A stretch of DNA of 64,000 nt from Dasypus novemcinctus (GCF_030445035.2 NC_080677.1:156675169-156739168), one strand, 5' to 3'. Positions 1 through 13,150 are shown, counted from the first letter of the stretch. Made by a program: numbers and translations. Notes: a model not told the origin generated them from the letters alone.

Positions 1-1885
1 TGGCTCCCCTGAGTTGGCTGGCCCCTTTCACTTATTTATTTTTTTTAGGAGGCACTGGAGACCTCCCATGTGGGAAGCAGGCATTCAACCACTTGAGCCA
101 CATCTGGTCCCCACAGACTTGTTTTAAGGATTAAACTAAAATGTTCATAAAACATTTAGCACCAAACCTGGTAAATAGTTTTTAATTATGTTAAGTCAGC
201 AATGGTGATTTAAGCATAGAAGGGGAGAGGCCTGAAGGTGAGGAACAAAATTCATTAAAAAACAAAAACAAAAAATCAACCAAGTCTGATCCTAAGCTGG
301 ATATGGTCTAAACTGAAGAACTAAAATTATACTGTGATGGGTGTTCCAGTAGATAAAGGCATAAAGTGCACAGGAACAATGATTGGGACACGTTAACTGA
401 CACTGATACCCTAAAGACATTAGAATTGGGTCAAAGAAAAAGTACTGCGTTTACCACAATGTGGATGGATGGAAGAAAGAACATGGCCTTCTATTCAACA
501 AAGCACAGAACATGAAAGAACAGAATATGTTCTAAGAAATGGAACAAGTTTGTAACAGATGAATTATACAGAATTTTAAGAGTAGAATGGCTGGGGTTCA
601 AGCTAGTAAGAGATTACAATCAGATTGTCAAGTACTTGCTATAATCTTACTAAGCAGCATGGATTTTATTCTTTGGATAATGGGAAACCATTAAAAGTTT
701 TCAAGCGAGGAAGTCACACAATCCAATCTAGACTTTAATAATAATGATCCTACCATTAAGTGGACAGAAACATTGGTGGTTAGAAGAGGTGAAATGGAAT
801 AAAGACTTAGAAAATCCATAGGATCTCCCCTCTTAAATGACGGTGTTTTAAAATAAAATATTCTGTGACCAAGTATTCAAATAAAATTTTAAGAACTGAA
901 AAACAATAATGTCCTATAGAAAGTACTATGATGTTGATGACTACTATATTCAGACTTCATTGCTCAAGTATTATCTTTATGAATTTAATTCATCCCATTA
1001 CAAACCACCTTTAAGGGATTTGACAACATTTGGAACAACTAATCTGTCAATGAATTGTGTACTATATAATAAAAGTATATAGTTATATGTAACAATTGCT
1101 ATAGTACCAGGGAAATTCAAATAGCATATATAAAAGGAAACAGGAAGCAAAATAAACCCAACTGTTTGAACCCTTTGTCAACAAACTAAACCCATGTGAA
1201 ACAGGATCAGAAAAGAGATTACAGGCTTACAGACTCATGAGGTGCATGTAGCATCTCCAGAAGGACATTTAAAAGTTCTCAGCACTTACTAGTGGTCTGC
1301 TTAGTCTCCTCATGATCATCTGTTTACTACTTGCTTTTTACTTCGACTCTTTATACTTAAGTTCCAATTCAGACATTAACATGTCTTATATGTTGAGATC
1401 TACGCCTTTACCATGACCTTAGTTTTCCAATTCACAAATTGAAACCAATAATTACAAGTTATATAGACATGACAGACTTTAAAATGTCTTAATTCATATT
1501 AAATTTTACTAATGAGAAACCTCAGATAATTTCTAAGCTAATCTATCAGGCCAATTATCACAAAACAGAATACTATTTTATACAAATATGAAGGAAGTCA
1601 TTTGGCTTTGATAAGTTATTTACAATACCACTGTAAACTGTTACAAATTAAGCATTTGACTTGCTAAGTGTCAAAAAGGCAAAAAAAGACTGAATACTCA
1701 ATAATTATAAATTAAAAAGAAAAAGCTAAATATGACTAACTCTAGACCTAAATCTATACAGTAACATTCTAAGACATTAAAAATTTTATATTTAAGCAAC
1801 TTATTTAATCTAAAGGAAATAATGTAATATAACCAAAAGTTAGAAACTCTAGTTCAACGTGCAGCATCTAGTAATAATGGCATAC
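1..1885 (-). other. WAC: WAC intron 7 (5' part only)
   Basis: This is the donor-side portion of the intron after exon 7, starting GTATGCC. Apart from a SINE fragment at the left edge, it is AT-rich sequence in which I recognise nothing. Confidence 0.85.
40..113 (-). repeat. tRNA-type SINE fragment (minus strand)
   Basis: Read on the minus strand, this gives ccagatgtggctcaagtggt, then a 'cttcccacatgggaggt' block and an A-rich tail. This is the short tRNA-related SINE head seen many times in the window. The left boundary is uncertain because the window starts nearby. Confidence 0.7.
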
Positions 1886-2194
1886 CTTTTCTTTCTGTTT
1901 TCTGTGCAGGGACAGAAGATGTGGGTGTAGGCAGTTTTGATAAAGTAGATGCTCCATTAGCATCAAATGATTTCTTTGGCTGGTGATCAGACTGTAGCGT
2001 AAATGGACTAGAAGGAACAGTGCTTGGGGTAGCAGTTGGATGAACCACTGGTTTGATGGGGTGCTGAACTGGCGTAGAACTACTGTGAGTCTCTGCTCTT
2101 GGCAGTCTGTAGTCTCTGTCATTGTGTCTGCTTGTTTGAGACAAAATATTCTGTGGGAGCAAACTACTGGCATCACTGGAATGCTTGTCTTCCA
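1886..2194 (-). CDS. WAC: WAC coding exon 7 (residues 204-306 and first base of 307)
   Basis: This 309-nt exon encodes [15 protein letters not shown] through to VPAQKTERK. It is Ser/Pro/Thr/His-rich and probably disordered. The acceptor is ACTAAAG|TGGAAG and the donor is AAAAG|GTATGCC. It is the last WAC exon in the window. The remaining exons, including the Ser/Pro-rich tail and the C-terminal coiled coil that binds RNF20/RNF40 in the known protein, lie to the left of base 1. The acceptor has a poor pyrimidine tract, but the protein match leaves little doubt. The unspliced frame continues ten codons beyond the donor before a stop. Confidence 0.97.
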
Positions 2195-4559
2195 CTTTAG
2201 TTCACAGTTCGAAAAAAGATGTTGGAATGACAGAAGGGGGAAGAAAAAAGATTACGTTAGAATCCTGTCTCCAAATGAATAAAAATTAAAAAAAAAAAAA
2301 GAAAAAAAGAATCCAGTCTGTAACATCAGCTACTTTAGCAACATACTTGTACTTATGTTGTTTTTTTTTTAAAATAAAACTGCAAGACCAGTTACTGCCT
2401 GCAGTTTTACCACTAGCATAGAAATATCCAAAAACTAGAAAAGGAGTTTTATCTCAACTATAAATATTAATCTATACTCAGATTTCTTTCTGCTTTCAAG
2501 TCAACTATTAGATTTTTGGCGATTCTTTAGAACCACACTATATTTCAAATAAAACATTTTAAAAATATCCAGAATTATAACATTTCACTCAAAAAAAATT
2601 AATTTTTTTTTTTTTTTTACAAAAGTAAACGGTCTGTTTTTTTAAAATCTGGAACAAAGCTTCTGACAAATGACTGAATTATCTACAGTGGTTCAACTGC
2701 AAAGGAATACAGGCTTTATCAGCCTTATTTTCCTGAATACAAGGTAGCTAATTAGTGGACTCTAAAGCAGGTTCTGCTATGGATTAAATGACTTCTTTTT
2801 TAAGATGGTTGAACTTATGACTGTGCATTCAATAAGTAAACAAACTGATAATATTTTGAATATTAACAAATACTATAGTTAGTTATAAAATCATGATACA
2901 TAATGGTATCATCAGTTATATATTACAAGCAGATCCTCCTCCAATTTAAACTCACAAAATATCTAAACCAAAAATTTTTATCATCATAAACACTATATTC
3001 CTACAAGAGTAAAAAAAAAAAAATTTCAACTATCATGTCAACAAAGTCTAGATTCATTAAAAAATCAAAACACCAAACCCTATCCTCAACCACAAGAGTA
3101 CAATCAGCAAATAAAGGAAACTCCAAGCAGAGAAGCGCATGACATATAACAATAATATTATCAAAGGATGCCCTCTGTTGAGTACAGTATTGTTTTTTTC
3201 CAAATTCATGGCTCCTTCAGTTCAAGACAAAGGATGCATGCTCAAACTATACATCGGCCTCCCTGTTTTTAGTAGCCAGCTACTACATGCCTCTGTTATG
3301 CCAAAACAACAGGTTCTGAGGTAATGCCAAAAATGTTCATTCATATCAAAACACAAGGTCTTTTGACTTAAATGAATTTTAGCATTATCAATTACACATA
3401 TACTCTATAAGCTTATCAGAAAAATGAACAGAAATAAACTAGGATAAGCTGAATCCAAGAATTTAACAGAAGACTGAACAGTCACAGAATATAAACATCT
3501 CTTGAATGATCAATTAGAAAATAAGCTATCAATCTGCATGAACATAAAACTTAAAATTTTTATTCCAAGTTTTCTTCCTACAAAAGATACTATTACAACA
3601 AAAGTCTTTAGGGACAAATATCATCAGAATAACACCATGCCTATGACCACCAATCTTTCCATCACTTGATTACTTAGAACTTTTATTTTCTCCACGAAGA
3701 AAATTCCCTTCCAGTTCTGTACAACTACAGTCAGTGTATCAAGTCAAAGTATTCAGTTAGAAATTATAATTCTAATATTTATAACTAAGAAAGAAAGAAA
3801 AGAGAAGAAAAAAAAAGAAAGACAGACAGCAGCACTACCAAACCAAGGAAGCTATCTATGGCTGCAGCAGCTCTCTATCCTCACAACTGCAGAATGAACA
3901 CAGGTTAGAAAGGCAGTATGACTCAGACTGGGGCCAATCAACACAACCCCCACTTTTCCTCCCCTCACAATGTCATGACTAGGGAGAAGAAATGTTGTTA
4001 CTGCCTGTGGCAAGAGGCCAAGGACTGTGCTAAACATGTTACAATGCATAGGACAGTCCCCACAACAAAGAATTAACTGGCCCAGTTGTCATTGCTGCTT
4101 CTATTAAGAAGCCCCAGGTTAAGGTTTCTCTTATCAATGGAGCAATCAACGTTTGAAGCATAGGGCCGATAAAAACAATCTAGTAGAGGTTGTATATAAT
4201 TTAAAAACGTATCCATACAATTTTCAATATCAAGTTATGCTAAATATCAACATTTGCTAAAATATCTTAATATTACACTGCAAAAAGAAGTCACCAATTT
4301 TTTTTATCTCCTTACATATAAAATCTTCAGTCCTTCCCCCTCCCCCCTTTGCTTAATAGGCATTTGGGAACTACAAGCTTTAAGCCTCCCCCTAACATGA
4401 ACACCAATGTACTGAACATATGGGAAAATTCTGCCAATATATTTTAGATAGTCAAAGTTAAACTTTCAAATGGTTTACTGATTACCACACCAAGTAGAGC
4501 TCAGTTGATAGATATATAAAAAAAAAAAAAAGTGATACAAACTACATTTCAATTCAAGA

Positions 4560-4865
4560 GCAGACCCAATGTGACTGTCTCCAAATCTAGGAATTTATCT
4601 TAAGGGAATAATCAAGCAAGCAGGTAAAGATGGGAATTACAGCCTTGTTTACAGTGAGAATAGCCTGGAAACCAACCAACCATCAACTGATAGGGTATTA
4701 TTTATAAATAAAGACACATCTAAACAATGCAGTCAATATAATGAATATAGAATTATAAACTGATATGGAAACATCCATAAAACAATGATCAAAAAAGTAG
4801 GTTACAAAGAGTTATATGTAATCTCACTTTTTGGTGTAAAATACCATTTTTATATGTATTTATAT
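4560..4865 (+). repeat. L1 3'-end fragment
   Basis: The sequence follows the familiar L1 3' region: tttacagtgagaatagcctg, then 'tggaaac...aaccaaccatcaactgatagggtatt', then the 'caatgcagtcaatataatgaatat' equivalent of the codons near the L1 ORF2 end. It is heavily diverged. Boundaries are approximate. Confidence 0.5.
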
Positions 4866-4882
4866 ATACATAAAAAAATATA

Positions 4883-5182
4883 CAGTAGGACCTCATTTTA
4901 GATGACCAATACATTCTATGACCTTTCCATAAGGTGAAAATTGTGCTTATTAGTGAATTCCATTATTTAATAAGTATTTCTTATACAAACACACCTATCA
5001 CATATTTTTAATAGGGCAAAAACACTCCAGTAATAGTAAACAAGTAAACAAAACTAATAGAAATAATTTTTAAAAATTTTAATTCACTCCCTGCCGTAAT
5101 TTTTTTTTTTTTTTTTGGTTGTCAATTACATATACCAGAATTATTAGTGTGTGCTGAGTTCATGTAACATGAGGTTGTACTG
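4883..5182. mobile_element. Non-autonomous DNA transposon with terminal inverted repeats (unnamed)
   Basis: The left end cagtaggacctcat is matched by the reverse complement of the right end, cagtacaacctcat. A TA dinucleotide flanks the left end and one lies four bases past the right end. The element is 300 bp with no coding capacity and an internal poly(T) run. The TA flank and length fit a Tc1/mariner or pogo-derived MITE. I cannot name the family. Confidence 0.6.
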
Positions 5183-5499
5183 TGTATCCCTTAACATTCC
5201 TGGGCCGTGGAATCAAAATTTGTTCACTAGCTTTTTTTTTTTTTTTTTAAATAACAAGCATAGCTTACTTCTGAATTCATGAATAAGGAAGATCTCATTT
5301 TTTAATGAAAAAGATGTAAATAAACACATCACTCAGATTTTATTTCCTTATAGGTGGTATATAAAATAATAAAAATATTTCACTTCCCATAAATTTTTCT
5401 ACCAGATCTCTTAATTCCTCCCTTCATTTATACTACCCAGAGGGAGGAGGAGTGACTTGCTATATGATTATTTTGGGAAGAAAAAAGAAGACAAATTCA

Positions 5500-5860
5500 G
5501 CTGTGCTCTCTTCCTCTCTGGGAGTACACAGCCAACAAGGGGAGAGGCCCGGTCTCAACCCAGGGCTGCCTGATCCTGGGGTTTACCTAAGTGGCATCAG
5601 ACTCTTACACAATATTGCATCCTCTAACCTAAATCTTTACTTACTAAAAGAGGTGATTATTTTAGCCTTCACCTGCCACTCTTCCTATAATGCCTCCTAC
5701 CCTCACTTTGTTCAGGAGGTGAGCATTATGTATTTACCTCAAGAGTAAACCTTGTCTCAGTTCTAATTGTTTTTCAGAAGTTGCAGTTACTTAAGATATT
5801 AAGTAAAATGGCACTAGAACCCAAGTCTTCTGTCTCAAAATAGTGTTCTTAATTCCCCAA
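5500..5860 (-). repeat. MIR-like fragments
   Basis: 'ggtctcaacccagggctgcc' (about 5550) and the later 'agaacccaagtcttctgtct' resemble the minus-strand MIR core, where the gene-finder-like open frame through 5452-5748 is incidental. The match is weak and diverged, and there may be two separate copies. Confidence 0.4.
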
Positions 5861-6944
5861 GTTTGCAATTTTAATGAGTCATTTTCTTTTCTAAGAACTA
5901 AGTATAATTTCACCTGCAGGTTATAAATAAGACTAAATATCCTAAAGAATGTATTTTAAACATGTAGTCTAGCAGAACCATGTCATCAATTTATATCCCC
6001 TTATATAACTTTTAGCAAAGGAACAATATCTCTCACTGTAACCAATGTACCAAATATACCCTCCACTGTTTTGTTCTGAGTTACAGAAGGATTCAAAATA
6101 CCGAAGTCTAAGAATTTCTATAATTCTTAAAATTCTTCTCAAAATTTAATAAATTCTCAAATTCTAGGTGACATTTAATTTTTATTTGGGGCAAAAGAAG
6201 CCACTGAGAATAGAACACTTTTAGTGAAACTTCAAATTTAGACAATTAATTAAAAACAAGATTTTTTAATAATTCTACTCAAATTGTCTTGTGTGGATAA
6301 AATTTGGCCTCCTGAGAACAGAGTTTGATTTGAAAAGGAAGACCACCTTTGAAGAAAAGGGAAGACGCTTTTCCATAGGCATTTCAGTAACTTGAGTTAA
6401 ATTTAATGGGGAAATGTTACATGGATATGTGACTGTGGCAAAATTAGTTTCCAAATATAAAGATAAACAGGTTTCTCACAGATAACATGAAACACCAACA
6501 GATACTTTGATGCTACTCTTTTTATGTGGCCATAACTCAATTATCAGATTGAAATCACTCAATTAGCTTGAAATCTAGTGAGTTGTAGGGAAGGAATTTG
6601 TGTCCAGTTTAAGAAGAAACAATTCAGGATCCAAAGAAATGTTCTTATTTTTAAAAAGTCAAGCCAAAACATGAATTTTTTTTTCTTTGAACCAACACAA
6701 CTGCATTACATCCATATAGGCAGTGATCACTGCTTGTACTATTCCACTATATACCCTTCCTTTTTCAGTAAACTTTTTAGTCAAGTTTGGGGAGCAATCT
6801 AACACAAAAGAAATTCTGTATGATTCCATTATTTTAGTTTACATATGCAGATGGCTTTCTATAGGATATATATTTGTAAAGTGAACCAATTTTAAAAATG
6901 AATTAAACACTATACTGTTTTTCAAAGAAAAATTTAATACTTAC

Positions 6945-7057
6945 TTCCACTGGCAAACCCACTGGTGGCTGTTGCTTGCATCACCTCTCTTCTGTAATCC
7001 CTATCTTTTGGGAAGCTATTAACTGCCATCTTGTTTGCTTCTTTTTGTCGCTGTTCT
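6945..7057 (-). CDS. WAC: WAC coding exon 6 (residues 166-203 and first base of 204)
   Basis: This 113-nt exon encodes the end of R166, then [21 protein letters not shown] and on to [10 protein letters not shown]. It has a strong TTTTCTTTTCAG acceptor and a GGAA|GTAAGTAT donor. It continues the charged helix-like segment right after the WW domain ([14 protein letters not shown]), which plausibly extends or caps the domain (inference). The methionine codon 204 is split A|TG across the junction with exon 7, which confirms the phase. Confidence 0.97.
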
Positions 7058-7623
7058 CTGAAAAGAAAAATCAGATAAACCAATAAAGTTTGCTTTTTTA
7101 AATTAAGCATGAAGTATATGAGTCTCCATATAATATGGCTAGCCAAATGCTTAATAAAATGGTATATGGAAAAATAAAAGAATGGAACATGGCTTTAATA
7201 TAGTTTAACCAGTATCGGAGATAGAATGTAGCAAACAGAAGACAGATGGCAAAATTTTATCAATTATTTACTCCATTATCCCCACAAACAAAACTATGCA
7301 AGATTAATTCTACATATATGAAGGAAACACGTTATGAATGTCCTATAAGAATTTTGAAGACTCCTATTATAAATTAGTAGGAAGATGCTTATGCAAATTA
7401 ATCAAATATGACTGTTAACAAGGTCCACGTCACCACCAGCTGCCTATCTTAGATTTGTAAAGAAAAATTGTGGAAAGCTCCAATGGACCAAATTGCAATT
7501 AAAAAGGGGAGTGAGGTCCATCACTACACAGAACCTAAAATTAGAAATGTTTAATGCCATAAAATGTTAGTCTGTAAAATCAAGAATGAGAAATATCGCT
7601 TAATTTAGATTAAGAGCAAATAC
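7058..7623 (-). other. WAC: WAC intron 5 (566 nt)
   Basis: This short AT-rich intron has a GTATTTG donor and a TTTTCTTTTCAG acceptor. I see no repeat or gene in it. Confidence 0.9.
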
Positions 7624-7739
7624 CTTTCAAGCCACTCTTTTGGTTTTTCCCATTGTGAAACTTCTGTTCGACAATTGTAGTAGTACTTTTTCCCAGAAGA
7701 GCTAATATGCTCAGACCAGTCATCTGCAGAATCATAAGG
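7624..7739 (-). CDS. WAC: WAC coding exon 5 (WW domain, residues 128-165 and part of 166)
   Basis: This 116-nt exon encodes essentially the entire WW domain, a roughly 30-residue beta-sheet module that binds proline-rich ligands. The two signature tryptophans are W135 (in SADDWSEH) and W157 (in EVSQWEKP). Between them lies the central aromatic block KKYYYN, with P160 closing the fold. These are the conserved features of the fold, so the domain looks intact. The donor is AAAG|GTATTTG. The acceptor TATTTTTAAG has a short, A-interrupted pyrimidine tract and looks weak. Skipping this exon would remove the domain and shift the frame. Confidence 0.97.
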
Positions 7740-9983
7740 CTTAAAAATATATTTTAAACATTAGAAAATGTTAATACTATTTAAATTATTTGATATAAAA
7801 TGTCAATCGTTTTCAAATTATTGGAAATGTGAAATGGAAAAAGACTTATGAGATATGAGTATCCTGATCCTGAATGTATTTAGCTGCATTAATTTAGGAA
7901 ACCTTAGTCTACGAAAACCTTCAAGGCAACAATGGAAAAACCCTATGAAAGTTTGAAGTTAAAAAGATTAATAAATATCAGCTTATAGGGCATAGGAAGG
8001 AAAATGTGTCATCAACAACACCCTGACTTTAGAAAGCATTACAAAAGCTCCTACAATCATAATTTTACATGCGTTAATCTAGTCACATAGTGGCAACCCC
8101 AATCTAAATGACTTACTCATAGCACGAGATCACATGGGTTCTAAGATCCTCAGGGTACAATAGTAAGTCTTGTGTAGTGCAACAGAGAATAACCTGTCTG
8201 CATTTACCATAACTTAGTAAAAAAGGCAAAAAACAAAAAAAACCCCACAACAAACCCAAAAAGGCAAAAAAACAAAAAACTATAAAACTATAATATAGAA
8301 AGCAATTTTTATGTAACAGTATTTCTTTTATAGTCTTCTTTTAATAGAACTCAAAAGTATGGGGGAAGAAGCAATGAAATGTTACAACATTTTTTTGCCT
8401 CAAAATGCCAACTGTAAACTACAAAGTGAGAATAACGTAACACATGGATCAAGACTATTAATTGTTAATTGCTTACTTAATTGCTTTTTCTGATATATTT
8501 TCATTCTAAAGAAAATGTAAACCACAAAAGCTACTTAAACTCTAAGGGTGTTTTGCCCCTCAAAGTCCATGAGCCTGGTCAGTGTTACCTAGAACCTGCC
8601 CTCCTGCAACATACGGGGGCTCAGCATCACCACTCATCTTCCTGCAACGACAACGGGTCTGTCAAAAATTCTCAGATACACGCTCTTGCATGTATTTTGT
8701 AGGCACTGAATAATTATAAAGAAATCAGAAAAATCTGAAAGGCCTAATTTTAATGGGACTGATCTCAAAAAATGAGAAGTTTAAATGCTTACACTGGCCC
8801 AAGGAAATCTGGCACAATTCCAAGTGTTCTTGCATTCCTTAACTATTTTTTTAAAGGAGCTTTGAAAGTAAAATGAAATAATGTTACACTCTGGTAGCCT
8901 ATCTTTTTGGGTTCTGCCCAGTTTAGAGTGCAACATTTTAAAACAAGAAGAAAGGAATTCTTGTTCACTATTCCTCTTTCCCCATCTTAACTTTACCAAA
9001 TAGTAAACAAGCTGAGAGAATCTGAATTGTCCACAAAACTAATTAGTGGTACAAGAAAGAACCAAAACTCAGGTTTCCAGATGTCCATTATTTCCACTAA
9101 ATCACCAATTATGGAAATGCCCTAATAATTTTGAGAGCAATTGGAGCAATATTCCATACTCTGCCTTTTGCCTATGCCCTAGTTTACCTGCCAAAGTAGT
9201 AATCTGCTCAGTGCCTGCAAAATTCCAAGAGCAGTAATGAGTTAATTTTCCATCTCCATGGATTCCAGAAGGCTACAACAACCAAGCTGCAGAAACTCAA
9301 TCACAGATGGCCAAATTCAGAAAGGTCTTCTCTATCAACCACCTGCTCCCTACACCCTAAATTACAACGCAAACGGAGCCTTCTTATATATCAATCTGTA
9401 AGATTTGGATTGCCTGGTGAGTAGTTAATGGGATCACTGATTTGGTCTGAGAGTGAGAACAATATTTAAGGTTAGTGGGCAAAAGAACACTGGATTAAGT
9501 CCATGTGAGCTAGACCAGCACTTTTCAATGTGATGGTCTGTCAACTGTTACCAGCCCAGGAGAAGCACACTGCTTTCTTCCCCAAAAGTCTGACTTTAAG
9601 GGGAAAAATATTCAGCTGAACTAAATAGTGATGTAATGGCAGTTAATTTACACTCTGGCACAATCTCAGGACAGTTCATATAGCAAGAACTTGAATCTAA
9701 TACACCACGCTGATTTTGCTATCCAGCACATCAAACCCTAGGCTAGTACAAAAGTTAATGTCTTACTTAAAACATGTTCCAAGGCACAGCATTACAGTAA
9801 CTTTAGCCTGTCTTCCCCTCCCCACTTCCATTCTCAAGAAAGGGGTTAGGAAAAAAAACCTTTAAGCAATGCATGATTACTTTTTTAAATGCTGATATAT
9901 GTCTGCAGAGGATAAATTTGAATTAAATAAAAAAGAACTAAGAACTAAACTGAAGCAAAAAAAAAAAAAAAAAAAAAAGCCTG

Positions 9984-10845
9984 TATACCAGGAGTTTGGC
10001 ACCCTATCAGTGGGCCTTACCTTAGAATTTATACTCCCCAGTGTAACAGAGTTGGATTCATTTATAGTTTCCCCACACATGGCTCTTCTGCCCCATCTAT
10101 GTGAACCTACAGGTTAGTACTAATTTGATAGGTCTATGTCCAAGAAACTTAAATCTTCAGTCCATCCATGTGCCAGTTGGGCCATGAATCTCAGCAGAGT
10201 TCCAACACCTACTCTTCAGTTCACTGGACTCACCCAGGACAACTAACAAGGTGATGATGATGGGCAGTGCCCATCTCAAGGAACCTCAGAGAGAGCCTGC
10301 AACTAAAACAAAGTTCCATCCATCTGCTCCATGGGATCTAAGTCCCTCTCAGTTAAGAGGGAGAGTGGGTATCACCACCTCAAAATCCTCAGGATTGGGG
10401 AACGAACAATGGATTAAAGTAGACTCACTGTTTTTCTACTACAGACTTACTGTTATTCTAGCAATGGAACTTATATTACTGATGTAAAGGAAGTGTCCAC
10501 CAGAGGTTCTAAGGGGAGGGAAGAAAGCAAAAAATAGGTGTAATGGGGGGCATTTTCAGGACATTGGAATTGTCCTGCATGACTCTGCAATGACAGATAG
10601 AGGTCATTATATATTTTATCACAGCTTACAAAATTGTGCAGGATAGAGTGTAAACTATAATCCAGTTAGTGGCAATGCTCCAATATTTGTTCATCAATTA
10701 TAACAAATACACCACATTAATGAAGGATGTTGTTAATGTTGGAAACTGTGTGTGGGGGGAAGGGCATTGGGCATATGGGAATCCCCTATATTTTTTATGT
10801 AACATTTATGTAATCTAAAGTTTCTTTAAAAAAAAAGAAAAAAAG
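9984..10845 (+). repeat. Poly(A)-tailed interspersed repeat, family X, copy A (862 bp)
   Basis: This is flanked by a direct repeat aaaaaagcctg (9973-9983 and 10846-10856) and ends in an A-rich tail, the mark of LINE-driven insertion. It shares blocks with copy B (18622-19310): 'ggcattttcaggacattgga', 'aaggatgttgtta', and 'tatgggaatcccc...ttatgtaacat' at the 3' end. No coding potential survives. It may be an L1 3' UTR of the host lineage or a separate retroposon; I cannot tell which. Confidence 0.6.
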
Positions 10846-10914
10846 AAAAAAGCCTGCAAACATTTCCAGTTTTCTAAATTAGGCTTGGAACAGCTGTCAA
10901 TATATGATCCAAAG

Positions 10915-11346
10915 CAGCAGTTCTCCAAGTGTTGTCCTTTGGGGGACCCTTGTAATCCTTTCAGGATCAGTAAGACTAAGATTTTGCCTTTGTCACTTAT
11001 TGTTATCACACACATAAAGTAGTTTTTCAAGAAGCTACAGAACATTTGATATCACAATAGTACACACAGAAGTAAATATAAAAGTCCAAGTGTTTCTATT
11101 AAAGCCAGGTATGAAAAGACATGTACTTCCCCCTGTTGTTTCAGAAAATTGTTTTTCATAAAAATGTTACATGTGTTAATATGTAATGGGTTAAAGATTG
11201 GTATTTTTAAGCATTTTTAAAATTTTTTAGCTCTAATTTTAAACATGACAGATACTGATGATGTAAACCTGCGTAATATATAAATAAAAGCTCTCCATTT
11301 TCATGAGTGAAAGAGGTCCTGAGACCAAAAAGATTGAGAATGGATG
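10915..11346. mobile_element. hAT-Charlie-like non-autonomous element
   Basis: The ends cagcagttctccaagtg and 'ggtcctgagaccaaaaagattgagaa' match the 'cagtggttctcaaa' and 'tttgagaaccactg' termini typical of Charlie-derived MITEs. The inner sequence also mirrors them (gggacccttgtaatcc versus gaggtcctgagacc). No transposase remains. Confidence 0.6.
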
Positions 11347-13150
11347 CTCCAAGAGAAAAGCACCAACCAGCTACTGTAGCACCCTTCTGGGCCTCTTCCT
11401 AAACACAAAAAGTACCTAATGGAGTTCTTATGTGAACATTGTTTTTCTTTTCTCAGGAAAGCATTCCCTTTCCTCTCTCACCTAAAAAATTCTAAGATAA
11501 GCTAAGGAAATTAAACAGTTAATCTTGTAATGGGCATATAAATTATTAATAAAGAGCAGCTTATTACATCATATCATTTATTAAGATGGTCCTTTGCAAG
11601 GTAGACAAAGAATATAAATTTGAACTGGTGGCATTGAAAGTAAAAACAAGGTGAAAATGATTAACTGATTCGTTTTAAACAAAATCAGTGTATATCTGAG
11701 AATGTCTCATTTTGAGCATGCCATAGCAATATAATTTACCCTACTCAATTTGAGCTTGCACTCTTCTTCAACATTACATCCCTACCACTATGATGTACAA
11801 CACAAAGCTGTATAAATGATTTTCAGCAGTTCCAAGATTTTTCAAAAAATTTTCACAAGTTTCAAAAGATTAAATTGATATGGTTTCTGTAATAAAACAA
11901 TTTATAAAACCCTATCTGATAAATTTCTATCATTTTAAAACTAAATACAACACCTTCAGGCGAGACTGGTTTCAGACAGTAGCTCTCAGAAGACTCAAAC
12001 TTCAAAGCTCCAGAATATGCAGAGATACTTGGTTGATAATAAGAGGAGTTAGAATATGGGGGCAAAAACACAGAAGGACTGAATTTAAAGAGTTTCCCAT
12101 TGAATCGAAAGTACTGAAGGGAAGTCCCCTATTATACCATAGTCTTTACATGGGAATAAACATTTTTTCTCTAAATAAATAAATTTAAAAATCACAAATA
12201 TGTGTAATTCATCTAAAACTGTCTACACGATGTCTGTTAAGTTCTGAAATAATTTTGATCAGGATGAAAGGTAGCGTTCAATAAGTTTTCCTAAATATTT
12301 GCCAGGAGCCAGGCTCTATTTCAACACACCACAATAATGTTTAGTCATTAGAATTCAGTGAAGAACTACATGCTATATCTCTACCTCACACTGCAAAAAG
12401 GTAATTTCAACTCAACTTTCAACAGTCAACTTGATAAATACCTCCCACATAACCAAATGTCTGTATAGAAAACTCTAAATAATAGTTAGATTTTCAAAGA
12501 CAGATTTAAAATCTGAAAACCTCAATGAGAAAAAACTTGAAAAAAAAAAAAAGCCATTCCATATGTTAACCTACCTTATCCTGATGTGTTAGCCTGGATT
12601 ACCCAATATTCACCTGCTCATTTATTCTTTATGAAAATATCAAATGAAAGATAATTTTACATTTTACCAATATTCAAAAACTTCTATTAGAAGTGATTTT
12701 AAAACAAAGAAAAATGTCAGTTGACAAATAGTCTTAAAAATATCCAACTGCCACCTTCTCAGGTGAGATTAAACTGACAATTAGTAAATGATCTGTGTGT
12801 CATTACAATAGAATACAAAAGATCACTACCTAAAGGTTAATTATATACCAAAAGAAATCTACTGAAAGGGGGACCCTAATTCTGAGAACACCTAAAATTT
12901 AACCTATTCTGATGAAGGTCTTCAGTTTCACATAATGAAATTCTTTCACATTCCTATGATTTGGGTCTTTTAAGCTTGTCTGATAATTGTCCATTACTTA
13001 TGCTTTTTGATTTTACAAGTGTAATTCATTTCTTGAAAATCCAAATAATCAGAATTCAATTTCCCTGAATAAGGAATTTTTTAAATTAAAAACATTTTTT
13101 TTTCAGTTTATGAAATATTTTTTTTTGTTCCAAGCAATTTTTTTGGTCTT

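Larger units (their letters stand above)
2195..6944 (-). other. WAC: WAC intron 6 (4.75 kb)
   Basis: This intron has a GTAAGTAT donor and a GTGAACTAAAG acceptor. It holds an L1 3'-end fragment (about 4560-4865), a TIR-flanked 300-bp element (4883-5182) and MIR-like fragments near 5.5-5.86 kb. I see nothing assignable in 2.2-4.5 kb or 5.9-6.9 kb. Confidence 0.9.

Noticed and set aside
11862..12071. Possible extra WAC exon on the minus strand (69-codon frame that looks fairly protein-like, with a PPYSNSSYYQPS stretch)
   Set aside because: I see no good acceptor at its 5' side, no match to WAC isoforms I know, and a 3' GTGTTG that is a poor donor. Transcript data would be needed to revive it.
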